Origin: a virus
IMG/VR virus record: IMGVR_UViG_3300033141_002294
Coordinates: 1 to 64,000 of that record
Length of the DNA stretch: 64,000 bases
Reading direction: 5' to 3' (one strand)
Shown: in pieces, positions 31,639 through 39,540 of the stretch
Numbering within the stretch: the first letter of the stretch is position 1
Layout: each line of letters opens with the position of its first letter
The notes under the pieces: model-generated
What the model was told of the DNA's origin: nothing
Database searches by the model: none
What the model saw: only the letters and a program-made list of their open reading frames with translations
Made by a program: the position numbers and the translations under genes

Positions 31639-32054
31639 TTCGCCAGCACCTCCGGTGCTCTGTTTTTCAGGTACTCTGTCAGCCACTGCCGCGCCACCGA
31701 CCATATCTGGTCGGACGGTGCTGGCTCTATGGGTACCCTAATCGCATACGCCGACGGGGCCAGCCACAGGCCCACCCCCGCATCTATAAATGCCTCGCGC
31801 ATCCTGGCGCTGACCAACCGCTCCGGCATGCACACAACAGAGTAGTCAACAGCCAGCAGATGGTCGGTAGCCTGCGCCAATCCCCGTTTCCATGCATGCA
31901 TTTTGAATTCTACTGCAACGTACCAGGGACCGCAGACCAATAGCATATCGATGCACCGAGACAGGCAGGGAACCTCCAGCACACAGCGTACCCCCGCCGT
32001 GCGTAGGCGGCCGTAGATGGCGTTGGCGAAACAATGTTCGGGCCAGTGGATCAT
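31635..32054 (-). CDS. PD-(D/E)XK-like nuclease or VRR-like protein
   Basis: This 139-residue protein shows a restriction-nuclease-like core: CIDMLLVCGPWYVAVEFK (Asp, then ExK-type VEFK on the next strand), followed by the basic helix KRGLAQATDHLLAVDYSVVCMP. Such phage proteins process recombination or replication structures, often beside ssb. The key residues fit but the fold cannot be confirmed by eye. Confidence 0.66.
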   Translation of the reverse strand: MIHWPEHCFANAIYGRLRTAGVRCVLEVPCLSRCIDMLLVCGPWYVAVEFKMHAWKRGLAQATDHLLAVDYSVVCMPERLVSARMREAFIDAGVGLWLAPSAYAIRVPIEPAPSDQIWSVARQWLTEYLKNRAPEVLAK

Positions 32055-32293
32055 CGTCTAGTCCCCCTCAGGAACCCTTCGAACCATTCCTCGCGCCGCT
32101 GTATCGTCTCACCATTGGTGATGTCCACGGCGAGGATGTCCCTCGCCGGGTCGCTCCTCGGCGGCCGGGAGCCGAACGCCCAGCCGCCCAGCGCCAATTG
32201 AGTGTTCTGCCCCGGTGTGTACCGGCGGCGCTCTTGCGCATCGCCCTCCTCGGCCTTCTCCGCCCACATCCTCAGCCTGATTTGCTGCGACAC
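32051..32293 (-). CDS. small basic protein
   Basis: This 80-residue polar, Arg-rich protein has no recognised motif. The GTG at 32293 follows GAGGAGTG; it overlaps the loader gene end by 22 bp. An ATG at codon 9 is another possible start. Confidence 0.58.
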   Translation of the reverse strand: MSQQIRLRMWAEKAEEGDAQERRRYTPGQNTQLALGGWAFGSRPPRSDPARDILAVDITNGETIQRREEWFEGFLRGTRR

Positions 32294-33126
32294 CAGCGCT
32301 CACTCCTCTTCGCGGCCGTCTCCTCACGGTAGCTGGATGCCGAGTTTCGTACCGTCAGACACTCGCCCATGAGCCTGTCGACGGTGCGCTTGCTGATGCG
32401 CCACTCTAGCTCGTCCATGTCGGTGACATTTGAGGTGGCAATGATCGGGCGATTGCGGAGCAGCCGGGCGTTGACAATCGTGTATAGCCGTTCGCGCCGT
32501 TTGTCGGTAGGTTTGTCCGCCCCTAGGTCGTCCAGGATGAGCAGGTCGCAGTCGATCAGTGCAGCGTAGATGTCCGCCTCATGCTCCCGCGAACCCAGCC
32601 GGTACGTTGCGTCCATACGGGTCCACAGGTCGGGGACCACCACCAGAACGGGCACGAAACCCCGCGCCCTAAGCGCGTGGTAAGCAGCGGCGACGAGGTG
32701 CGATTTCCCGTTGCCGGGCGGGCCAATCAACATCAGCCCCTCGCCCGTACTCATCTGCCTCGGCCAGCACGTTATGTACTCCCGCACTGCCCGTAATGCG
32801 TTCTCGGTGCCGGTTCGGGCCTCGAATGCATCCACGGTCATGTGCGTGTAGCGAGCCGGGAATTTCACCAACCCGAATTTCGCCTCAATCCTGCGCCGCC
32901 GCTCCTCCTCCGCCTGTCTCTGCCGCTCTTGTTCCTGCCTCTCAAACACACACGTACAGGTGCCCCGATAGGTGCGGGGCTCGCCGAATATCTCAGTCTC
33001 TATCGGGTTGACGGTCTGCCCGCAGTGTTCGCAAGTGTACGGTCTAGCCGATGATGAGGCGGTTGTACCGATTACCGCCGCCGTCTCGCTCCTCAGAATG
33101 TCGCCTACTCTCATCGGTTTTGACAC
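32272..33126 (-). CDS. DnaC/IstB-like AAA+ helicase loader
   Basis: This 284-residue ATPase has Walker A GPPGNGKSH at 135-143, Walker B LLILDD at 185-190 and a sensor-like IIATSN. The N-terminus holds a Cys4 zinc ribbon (CEHC and CTC). Helicase loaders of this type hand the host replicative helicase to a phage origin. The upstream gene (33044..33985) encodes the initiator. GTG start behind GGAGGTGAGG. Confidence 0.9.
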   Translation of the reverse strand: MSKPMRVGDILRSETAAVIGTTASSSARPYTCEHCGQTVNPIETEIFGEPRTYRGTCTCVFERQEQERQRQAEEERRRRIEAKFGLVKFPARYTHMTVDAFEARTGTENALRAVREYITCWPRQMSTGEGLMLIGPPGNGKSHLVAAAYHALRARGFVPVLVVVPDLWTRMDATYRLGSREHEADIYAALIDCDLLILDDLGADKPTDKRRERLYTIVNARLLRNRPIIATSNVTDMDELEWRISKRTVDRLMGECLTVRNSASSYREETAAKRSERWCRSKSG

Positions 33127-33985
33127 GGTTCCTCACCTCCTGTTCGCTTACATGGTTTCTGATGATGCCCCGTGTGTATCGTTCAGGTTTCTCCCTGTAT
33201 GCCCGTAAGTGCCGGTTCACGCCGTACATCGCGGCATCCGATGGGAAACCCGACCAGTAGTCCATTTCGGTTGCGATGATGCGTGAGGAAATGGTCCCGG
33301 ATCGTCGTCGTAATCGCTGGGCGTCCCAGTAGTCGGCTATTTGTTCTCGCTCCTGCTCCGAGTAGCGACTCCATGAGGTGTGACTCGCAGCAACCTGTGC
33401 AACGGCATCCCGGCTGCGGCAGGGGGGGGTAGTCTGGTCATCAGGTGGGTTAGGTGAGTCGTCGGACTCGGTTTGTAGCGAGTCCGACATTATATTAATA
33501 TAGTCTCGTGTACGTGTACGTGTCTCGTGTACGGGTACGGGTACGGCAACATCTGCTGTCATTTGACAACATGTGCTGTCATCTGCCGACGAATGACAAC
33601 ATGTACCGTCATTTGACGGCGAAGGATTTCCGTCATCGCTGTAAAGCACACCAGACGCGGGTTCCGGCCATTTCGATGTTGATGATCTGCGGCGCTGATG
33701 CTTCTCCCAGCTGGTAATGTATAAATAAGGTTTCGAATCCACGATATACCTTGTAATGAGACCAGCCTTTTCCAGTTCACTCAACCAAGTCTCAATATCG
33801 GGCAGTGAGACTTTATCGACCATAGCAGTCATGCACTTGCCTCGCAGCGTTTTCATCCTGGCGTCGTATCGCCCGAAGTCGTCAGCCTGGACGACCAGTC
33901 GCCAAAACAGCCGCTCTGCCTCGGGCGAGATCGAGGCCAGTGTCTCAGACGTACAGATGCTCTCCTTTATACCCCTGTTCGGCAT
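33044..33985 (-). CDS. phage replication initiator (replisome organiser type)
   Basis: This 313-residue protein begins with a winged-helix-like domain: SPEAERLFWRLVVQADDFGR, MKTLRGKCM and ELEKAGLITRYIV, typical of DnaD/replisome-organiser N-termini. A low-complexity Ser/Asp/Thr/Cys linker (about 115-190) is encoded by DNA carrying tandem iterons. The C-terminal domain is helical. The pairing with a DnaC-like loader is the classic phage initiator/loader pair. Confidence 0.8.
   Translation of the reverse strand: MPNRGIKESICTSETLASISPEAERLFWRLVVQADDFGRYDARMKTLRGKCMTAMVDKVSLPDIETWLSELEKAGLITRYIVDSKPYLYITSWEKHQRRRSSTSKWPEPASGVLYSDDGNPSPSNDGTCCHSSADDSTCCQMTADVAVPVPVHETRTRTRDYINIMSDSLQTESDDSPNPPDDQTTPPCRSRDAVAQVAASHTSWSRYSEQEREQIADYWDAQRLRRRSGTISSRIIATEMDYWSGFPSDAAMYGVNRHLRAYREKPERYTRGIIRNHVSEQEVRNRVKTDESRRHSEERDGGGNRYNRLIIG
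33487..33615. other. candidate replication origin (iterons and AT-rich stretch)
   Basis: Three near-identical 19-bp units CAACATnTnCyGTCATyTG lie at 33547-33565, 33567-33585 and 33597-33615. They are next to TACGTG/TACGGG short repeats (33507-33546) and an AT-only stretch at 33489-33502 in otherwise GC-rich DNA. All lie inside the initiator gene, as in lambda O and many phages. Initiator binding and melting here is inferred. Confidence 0.6.
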
Positions 33986-34006
33986 TTACAACCCTCCCGA
34001 GCAAGG

Positions 34007-34041
34007 CGGGCCGGGGCCGGGACACGGGATGCACCCCGGCC
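34007..34041. terminator. intergenic 9-bp hairpin
   Basis: GGGCCGGGG at 34007-34015 pairs with CCCCGGCCC at 34033-34041 in the 70-bp gap between the initiator gene and the next. No T-run follows, so it may be an attenuator or processing site. Confidence 0.45.
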
Positions 34042-34054
34042 CACCTGGCCTAAC

Positions 34055-34240
34055 TCATGCGCTCAATGCCTCCTGTTTAGCCTGCCGGTACAAGCCGTCC
34101 AATCTGCGTCGCGCCGCTTCGAAGCACAGCAAGGCAGCATCCAGCGCCCCGGGATCGTTCGGATCGGCGAGGTCTACGGCAGACTGTGCATCGTGCATAG
34201 CCTGGATAGCAGCACGCCATTCTTGCATCCCGCCAATCAT
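34055..34240 (-). CDS. small helical protein
   Basis: This 61-residue protein starts MIGGMQEWRAAIQAMHDAQS and is entirely helix-forming, ending RQAKQEALSA. The ATG at 34240 overlaps the thyX stop and follows GAGGAGGGG. No family recognised. Confidence 0.62.
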   Translation of the reverse strand: MIGGMQEWRAAIQAMHDAQSAVDLADPNDPGALDAALLCFEAARRRLDGLYRQAKQEALSA

Positions 34241-34929
34241 ACGCTCAGCCCCTCCTCTAACCACCACTTAGGCCGCCCGCACGTCATGTCGCCTTCAGAA
34301 CAGCTACCCCGCGCACAGGCGGGACCTGCGCTTTCGAACAACACCGGGGCCACCGATCGGGCCTTTTTCAACATGGACCAGGCCAGGTCGCGGATCTCCC
34401 ATTGGGCGCGGCGGCAACAACGCACGGAAAAGAAATGCAGCAACTGGCGGGCATTCATCGTGAATACAATTGGGCTGAGCGCCGCACCCGGCAAGAGGTA
34501 GCGAGCATCCTCCCGTTCGATGCCCATGGCGATCAATTCGGTGTACACCCGGCGGGCCTGCTCCAGGAGCTCCCGACACTTGTCCCTGGCCCCAGGGTCG
34601 GCGACTATGCTCGGGGGGAGCCGCCATTCGGCCCTATCCATGCTCACATAGCGTTGGCTCTGGTGACTGTATGACGCTATGCGGTGGCGCACCAGTTGAT
34701 GGGAGCAAACACGACTGACAGCCGCAGAGAAGGTGAATCCGACATGCTCCAGCGGCGACAGGTGGCGTTTGCGAATAAGTTTGCGAATGAGATCATGAGC
34801 TTCCTCCACCTGCAGCCCGGCCATCAACTCACTGACGCCCCGGCGAGAATAACAAACGCGAGCACTGGCCGCCACCGTTAGTTCAGGATCTGGTGAAAAA
34901 GCAACCAGGTTAGCCTCTATCGGTGACAT
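34237..34929 (-). CDS. thyX: flavin-dependent thymidylate synthase
   Basis: This 230-residue ThyX has the signature RHRxxSxxxxSxR as RHRIASYSHQSQR at 81-93. LSPLEHVGFTF, ALSPIVFTMNARQLLHFFSVR and QWEIRDLAW follow as in the family. It makes dTMP from dUMP using FAD, NADPH and methylene-THF, supporting phage DNA synthesis. The start is the ATG at 34929 behind GGGGGGTG. A C-terminal Cys-containing tail (CARGSCSEGDMTCG) is usual for some ThyX. Confidence 0.94.
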   Translation of the reverse strand: MSPIEANLVAFSPDPELTVAASARVCYSRRGVSELMAGLQVEEAHDLIRKLIRKRHLSPLEHVGFTFSAAVSRVCSHQLVRHRIASYSHQSQRYVSMDRAEWRLPPSIVADPGARDKCRELLEQARRVYTELIAMGIEREDARYLLPGAALSPIVFTMNARQLLHFFSVRCCRRAQWEIRDLAWSMLKKARSVAPVLFESAGPACARGSCSEGDMTCGRPKWWLEEGLSV

Positions 34930-34958
34930 GTTTTTCACACCCCCCGTATTTGGGTCAT

Positions 34959-35240
34959 TCATGGACCGCCGGTCGCCGGACGAACCAGGCACACTCGCCA
35001 GCCGCTGCCCGTGCGCCATACTTCTAGATAGTCGAGATGCCCGATAACTGCCACTAGGCGGTCGTTACACATGTGTTCCCGAGTGTGCTTGTTGGCAATC
35101 GGCCTGAACAGGGACAATGGCATCTGAGCACAACCACGCCGGATAAACTCGGCGATGATCTGGTCCCGCAGGCGATCCAAAACCACTACTGGCTGCCGGG
35201 TTAGTATGTCGATGATATGGGAGTAGTCGTTGTCCATCAT
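34959..35240 (-). CDS. small protein of unknown function
   Basis: This 93-residue protein starts MMDNDYSHIIDILTRQPVVV, with GGAGGTGATGAG upstream and overlap with the methyltransferase stop. A helix DRLRDQIIAEFIRRG and a C-terminal strand pair LEVWRTGSGWRVCLV are visible. No family named. Confidence 0.64.
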   Translation of the reverse strand: MMDNDYSHIIDILTRQPVVVLDRLRDQIIAEFIRRGCAQMPLSLFRPIANKHTREHMCNDRLVAVIGHLDYLEVWRTGSGWRVCLVRPATGGP

Positions 35241-35791
35241 CTCATCACCTCCCCGCACTCGTTCCCCCACGCCGACCAACCGGATACCCGGCGGCGGGCA
35301 AACAACTCCAGCCTCGGACCGGGGCTGACCTCCTCCGCAATGGAGTAAATGGCATCCGGCTTGCGGCTATGCTCTAGCCGGGGCGCCCAGATGATGGTTG
35401 TACCCTGCGCCCGCGTACCATCCTGCCGCATCCGGTAGGGCGGTGTAGTATGGCGCGTCACGGCAAACAAACAATGCTCTGACTTACCACGGAAATACTG
35501 GCCGAGTCCGGGGCCACCGGATTTGACCCAGGTGATAACTGTTACGTACCGGCACCCCCAGGCCCTGACGACCTCAAACGCCTGCTCTAGGTGGTTGTTC
35601 GTGGTCCACAAGTACAGGTGCCCTCCCCGCGGCGACCACAGGTCTTGCACGGGCAGCGCGGCGATTTCCTCAACGGGCATCAGCGGGTAGTGCTTGTCCG
35701 CTCCCCGCTTGCACTTGCCGCCTCCACGCTCGGGCCAGGGAGGGTCGGCCATGATGGTCCCCCACCTGTCGGTCGCGGGCCAGCCCATCAT
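35237..35791 (-). CDS. MT-A70-family adenine methyltransferase
   Basis: This 184-residue protein has DPPW at 16-19 in IMADPPWPE. The family pattern follows: MPVEEIAALPV, GGHLYLWTTNNHLEQAFEVVRAWGCRYVTVITWVK, EHCLFAVT, SRKPDAIYSIAEEVSPGPRLELFARR and GWSAWGNE. Phage MT-A70 proteins make N6-methyladenine in DNA. The start is the ATG at 35791 behind GGGGGTGG. Confidence 0.92.
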   Translation of the reverse strand: MMGWPATDRWGTIMADPPWPERGGGKCKRGADKHYPLMPVEEIAALPVQDLWSPRGGHLYLWTTNNHLEQAFEVVRAWGCRYVTVITWVKSGGPGLGQYFRGKSEHCLFAVTRHTTPPYRMRQDGTRAQGTTIIWAPRLEHSRKPDAIYSIAEEVSPGPRLELFARRRVSGWSAWGNECGEVMR

Positions 35792-35979
35792 CCCACCACC
35801 CCCGGCGTCTCGAAAACCTCGAACTCCCAAATGCTATCCCTGCAAAATGCTTCAGCAGCAGCCTCGGCCTCCTGCCGTGTTGCAAAGGTCTCCTCGGACT
35901 CTTCCTCCCCGCCCCCGAAGCATCCCTCGGGATCAAGGCCGCAACAATCAGGGCACCAGACGCGGTATTTATAGGGCAT
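35788..35979 (-). CDS. small acidic Cys-containing protein
   Basis: This 63-residue protein begins MPYKYRVWCPDCCGLDPEGC, a possible zinc knuckle, then a Glu/Ala-rich helix. Its ATG lies within the last codons of the upstream DUF5131 gene. Function unknown. Confidence 0.64.
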   Translation of the reverse strand: MPYKYRVWCPDCCGLDPEGCFGGGEEESEETFATRQEAEAAAEAFCRDSIWEFEVFETPGVVG

Positions 35980-37135
35980 TCCCTGCGGCCTCCTCTTGTC
36001 CGTGAGCCTCCGGCATCTGGTCCCACACCCGGCCGTCGAGTTCGCGGCCGTTGTGCTTCTTGCCCTGCTGGTACATGGTGCAGAAGGGCTGACCGAGAAC
36101 TACTCTGCTACAGGGGGCCGCGAAGTCGCGCACCGGCCCCCACTCTCCCCACTGCTTGAAAAAGAACGGCACCCCTGCAGACTGGCACTGCGCCCTGAGC
36201 GACCGCGCCCATTCGGGATGCATCGGTCGTGCGCCCGGGCCGGACTCGCCCCCGCAGACGACCCAGTTGAGGGCAGAAGTGCCCGGGGGCATCACAGTGG
36301 CAGACGGGGCCTGATACGACAGGCCAACCTCTGTGCAGTCGGGATCATGTTCCACCGGCCTCTCAGGAATTGCCCGATAGGTATGTCCGAAAGGGTATAC
36401 GAAAGCGAACGTCGCAGCCGCTTCCTTGTCCGTTGTCAGGTAAACCTTGTCCGCCTTTTGCGGGCCGTTCGGGCAGAGTTTTTCGGCGTATTGCAGTAGG
36501 GTCGACTGACCGGTGACGCTGGGCGGCAGTAGTCTATCGCCACGCTCAAGTCCAGGAACGCCCCCATGGTAGTAACGGTGCAGGTAAGGGGTCAAGTCCA
36601 CCGGCCCAAGCATCGGCTCCACGCTGACCCAATGCACCGCTGCCGGGATGTCCAACAGGATGGGGATACGCTTGTCCGCCTGCTCCTGGTTCTCGGCAGT
36701 CACACCTAGCCAGACGTTGGGGAGGTGGCCGTGTTTGCTGAGGAACCCGCAGCCCGGCGGGTCTGTGTGCCAATCGTAGAGTAGGTGACGGATGTTCTCC
36801 GGTCTCTTGGTGAGCAGGATGAAGGTATGCTGGTTGCAGCGTTGCATAACGTGGTAGATGCGGTCGACCCACTCCGCCTGGATGTCATCATGGAACAGGT
36901 CGCCCATCGAACACACGAACACCCGCCTCGATTTCCGCCACTTCATCGGCTCCTCCAGCCTGTCCGGGTGGAACGTAACCCGGAAGGGGTCATCCGTCGG
37001 GTAGCCGTACCGACCACGCAACCGCTTGGCCGTCCTCGCGGCGTAGCAGTTCTGGCAACCCTCCGAAATCGGGGAACACCCGGTCACAGGATTCCACGAT
37101 GCATCCGTCCACTCAATCTTGCTGTTGGCGCTCAT
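35969..37135 (-). CDS. DUF5131 (Gp37/Gp68-type) phage protein, radical-SAM-like
   Basis: This 388-residue protein starts MSANSKIEWTDASWNPVTGC. Its Cys cluster C20, C27 and C30 resembles the iron-sulfur site of radical-SAM or spore-photoproduct-lyase-like proteins. Family blocks are FVCSMGDLFHDDI, FILLTKRPENI, VWLGVTAENQEQADKRIPILL, WVSVEPMLGPVDL and VVCGGESGPGARPM. An insertion of about 90 residues (about 195-285) separates the last two blocks. The reaction is unknown. Confidence 0.88.
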   Translation of the reverse strand: MSANSKIEWTDASWNPVTGCSPISEGCQNCYAARTAKRLRGRYGYPTDDPFRVTFHPDRLEEPMKWRKSRRVFVCSMGDLFHDDIQAEWVDRIYHVMQRCNQHTFILLTKRPENIRHLLYDWHTDPPGCGFLSKHGHLPNVWLGVTAENQEQADKRIPILLDIPAAVHWVSVEPMLGPVDLTPYLHRYYHGGVPGLERGDRLLPPSVTGQSTLLQYAEKLCPNGPQKADKVYLTTDKEAAATFAFVYPFGHTYRAIPERPVEHDPDCTEVGLSYQAPSATVMPPGTSALNWVVCGGESGPGARPMHPEWARSLRAQCQSAGVPFFFKQWGEWGPVRDFAAPCSRVVLGQPFCTMYQQGKKHNGRELDGRVWDQMPEAHGQEEAAGNAL

Positions 37136-37425
37136 CAGATATCTCCTTTATTTTGGCCAGCCGCCCTAGCCATGCTGACCATGTCCTGCCCCACTCGTAT
37201 GAGTGATTGTCCGATTCGGCCCTCATCGCCCCCACCGAAGAGGCAGTGTAGGCTGTAGGTAGCTGCGCACTTGGTACAGGCCAGACGCACTGCGCCATTA
37301 ATAACCCTCACCCCGAGTAGCCCATTACAGACCGAGGGGGGTATCTCCCAGATCTCAGGGTGTTGTGCGCCCTCCCCATACTCCCACTCGGCATGGACTG
37401 CGCTACACCGCAGGTGATCAGTCAC
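37135..37425 (-). CDS. Cys-containing small protein, tandem paralogue A
   Basis: This 96-residue protein starts MTDHLRCSAVHAEWEYG. With the upstream gene it shares CTKCAATYSLHCLF and GRIGQSLIRVGQDMV; the CTKC and an upstream Cys may bind zinc. The ATG overlaps the upstream stop. Function unknown. Confidence 0.68.
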   Translation of the reverse strand: MTDHLRCSAVHAEWEYGEGAQHPEIWEIPPSVCNGLLGVRVINGAVRLACTKCAATYSLHCLFGGGDEGRIGQSLIRVGQDMVSMARAAGQNKGDI

Positions 37426-37700
37426 TCCGCATCACCCTCCTCGTCATCCGCCATGATAGCCTCGGCGGTGGCGTACCCATCGCCATATGCAGCCTCCCGC
37501 ACCATCTCCACGCCCAGGTTGACGAGGGCTTGCCCAATGCGGCCACAGTGCGACAGGTCGCACAGGCCCATTAACTCGTACTCCACGCCGCACTTGGTGC
37601 ACCGGAGCGACAAGCTGCCGTCCTCGATATAGAGGGCAAGACGGCCGCCGCACTCGTGGTCCATGTACGGCTCGTGGTCACATCGCAGGCAGTCAGTCAT
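37422..37700 (-). CDS. Cys-containing small protein, tandem paralogue B
   Basis: This 92-residue protein starts MTDCLRCDHEPYMDHECGG. It has CTKCGVEYELMGL, GRIGQALVNLGVEMV and an acidic tail. It is clearly a duplicate of the next gene. CxxC pairs suggest a zinc ribbon. The 79 bases upstream hold no supported gene. Confidence 0.68.
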   Translation of the reverse strand: MTDCLRCDHEPYMDHECGGRLALYIEDGSLSLRCTKCGVEYELMGLCDLSHCGRIGQALVNLGVEMVREAAYGDGYATAEAIMADDEEGDAE

Positions 37701-37779
37701 CTCTTATCACCTTCCCCGGCCATCCGAGGTAGACCCGCTTGTGGCCGGTGTTGATGTGGATAATCCGCCTCCGGGGTAC

Positions 37780-38001
37780 TCACTCCGACCCCTCCCCCTC
37801 CAGCGCCGCAACGAACCGCTCAATGGCCTCCAGGACCTCGGCGCGCTGCCAGTCCTCAATCTCGTAGCACGAGACGTTTACAGTGCCAACGTCATCTGTG
37901 CCACCGAAGGACAACACGCATGCATCGTCCAGATCGTCGAGCAGGTAGTCAACGGCCTCGGCCAGTTGCTCGTTACTCAACCGCCCCAGCCTCTCACTCA
38001 T
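37780..38001 (-). CDS. small acidic protein
   Basis: This 73-residue protein starts MSERLGRLSNEQLAEAVDYL and is largely helical with a CVLSFGGTDDVGTVNVSCYE strand section. The ATG at 38001 overlaps the upstream stop. No family recognised. Confidence 0.62.
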   Translation of the reverse strand: MSERLGRLSNEQLAEAVDYLLDDLDDACVLSFGGTDDVGTVNVSCYEIEDWQRAEVLEAIERFVAALEGEGSE

Positions 38002-38188
38002 CCCCGCCACTCTCCTCAACCCACACTATCAGCATGTTTCTGGCCTCTGGCGTAGGGGCTGCATAACTGTGGCCACACTCGCAGTAGGCGGCGATTGCGC
38101 CGCCCTTGAGTTGCCACAGCAGCACCTTACCACAGACGAGGCATCTATCATTGCGCAGGACCTGCTTGGTGTACAGCCCCTTACTCAT
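37994..38188 (-). CDS. small zinc-ribbon protein
   Basis: This 64-residue protein begins MSKGLYTKQVLRNDRCLVCG and continues to YCECGHSY, giving a CxxC...CxC ribbon. The ATG at 38188 follows GGAGGGG. The longer frame to 38347 lies in the Mom-like gene. Confidence 0.64.
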   Translation of the reverse strand: MSKGLYTKQVLRNDRCLVCGKVLLWQLKGGAIAAYCECGHSYAAPTPEARNMLIVWVEESGGDE

Positions 38189-38657
38189 CCCCACCACTCC
38201 CCTCCGGCGTGTATACCCATACGGACTTGGGATTGTATTCCTTGCCTCTCTGCCACCCGCCACCGGCCTTGCCGCCGCGCACCGTGGCTGCCCTCTTCCA
38301 TCCGTCAAACCTGTAGATGTCTCCGCTGTGGCGCGTACTGTCCGCATACGCCACCAGCGCCCTCACGGGCCAGTAGCGGGCCGACCATACACCGGGAGCA
38401 GTCACCCGCCACAGGCGCAGGGCGACACGGGTCAGGTCCCGGTGGTCCGGGTGGGCACACAGCCGGGCCAACTCAACGACCTCTTGCCGGTCGTACCCGG
38501 CACAGCGGGGGTTGGGGGTGCTGGCCGACACGGCGACAGCGACCGGATCGTCGCCGAGGTGGAGGCCGAATCCCTGCCGCCCGAAGGGCCGGTTGCAGCC
38601 CCCCAACCAGTGGCCCCACTGCTCCAGGCACTGGTCGGCCAGGGCGGGTTCAACCAT
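38181..38657 (-). CDS. Mom/XF1762-like GNAT acyltransferase
   Basis: This 158-residue protein has a GNAT-like pattern: DPVAVAVSASTPNP, YDRQEVVELARLCAHPDHRD, then WPVRALVAYADSTRHSGDIYRFDGWKRA and a GGGWQRGKEYN tail. The order matches Mom-type and XF1762-type phage acyltransferases that alter DNA bases or nucleosides. It lies among small genes in a region with two methyltransferases. Modification of DNA is likely but not shown. Confidence 0.68.
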   Translation of the reverse strand: MVEPALADQCLEQWGHWLGGCNRPFGRQGFGLHLGDDPVAVAVSASTPNPRCAGYDRQEVVELARLCAHPDHRDLTRVALRLWRVTAPGVWSARYWPVRALVAYADSTRHSGDIYRFDGWKRAATVRGGKAGGGWQRGKEYNPKSVWVYTPEGSGGDE

Positions 38658-38931
38658 CCCTCACCGGACTAGGGCCTGATGATTCCACGCCTGTTGCACC
38701 AGCATCCCCGGCACTCCCCTCCAACGCCCGCCTACCGGCGGGGGTGATGCGATAGCCGCGCGCAAATGACAACGGTTCCACCAACCTCCTCCTGCGGAGT
38801 TGCCGCAGGGCGCACAGCATCGGGCCGCGTCCCGGCAATAGCCGGATGGAGCAGAGGGCAATCTTCGACGCGGCGCCGCCCTCACCGCCCAGAAACTCCA
38901 ACACCTGCCGCTGGTTCGGCGTGAGGGTCAT
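38650..38931 (-). CDS. small winged-helix-like protein
   Basis: This 93-residue protein begins MTLTPNQRQVLEFLGGEGGA, with ALRQLRRRRLVEPLSFARGYRITPAGRRAL, a typical winged-helix shape. It may bind DNA. The ATG at 38931 follows GGAGGCGGG. Confidence 0.62.
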   Translation of the reverse strand: MTLTPNQRQVLEFLGGEGGAASKIALCSIRLLPGRGPMLCALRQLRRRRLVEPLSFARGYRITPAGRRALEGSAGDAGATGVESSGPSPVRDG

Positions 38932-39299
38932 TGTCCCGCCTCCTCCGCGACGGCTTCCCCCAGCGCCGCCTCGCCTGCTGCGGAGAGGTAGTAACGGATT
39001 CCGTCGCTGCGACTGACGGACGACAGGTAGCCCTTTACCTCCAGGATGCGGAGGAGCCAAGCCTCGGTCCACGACAACGACGCCCTGTATCCGCCAGACT
39101 TGTCAATGGCGGCCATGAGCCCCAATTCGGGCGCACGTGCGCGCCGCTCGCGGATGGCCGCCTCCCGCTCAGCGGCCTCGGCCAGCCGCTCCTGGGCGCC
39201 GATGAGGGCGCATCCGTCCTGAAATGCCATACAGGAGGGCAGACAACTCTGGCCAGACCACGGACACCGTTGCGTATGGAGCGCAATCCCTTCACTCAC
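38928..39299 (-). CDS. winged-helix-like protein with Cys-rich N-terminus
   Basis: This 123-residue protein starts at a GTG (VSEGIALHTQRCPWSGQSC). A glutamate/arginine coiled coil is followed by LSWTEAWLLRILEVKGYLSSV and GIRYYLSAAGEAAL, again winged-helix-like and similar in shape to the next gene. GGAGGCGGAGACC precedes the start. Confidence 0.6.
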   Translation of the reverse strand: MSEGIALHTQRCPWSGQSCLPSCMAFQDGCALIGAQERLAEAAEREAAIRERRARAPELGLMAAIDKSGGYRASLSWTEAWLLRILEVKGYLSSVSRSDGIRYYLSAAGEAALGEAVAEEAGQ

Positions 39300-39540
39300 C
39301 GGTCTCCGCCTCCTCTCCCTGCCAGACACATTCCTCGCAGTTCCAATCCAGACACAGAGGGCATATCGCGGCATATGGAAGCTTGTACGTCTCTCCGCTG
39401 AGGGAGTTGTACTCCCACTGGTCTTGGGGCAATTCGCGCTGCGTACCCGGCACCTCGACCCCAAGGCAGTCGACAGCCTCGCGTGCGCCATTGTATTCTG
39501 ACAGGACATCCCACTCTCGGAACGCGCTGTGAGGTATCAT
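39292..39540 (-). CDS. small Cys-containing protein
   Basis: This 82-residue protein has CPLCLDWNCEECVWQGEE at the C-terminus, a possible zinc site. Its ATG follows the stop of the 17-residue mini-gene after one base (TGAATG). No function assigned. Confidence 0.6.
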   Translation of the reverse strand: MIPHSAFREWDVLSEYNGAREAVDCLGVEVPGTQRELPQDQWEYNSLSGETYKLPYAAICPLCLDWNCEECVWQGEEAETGE

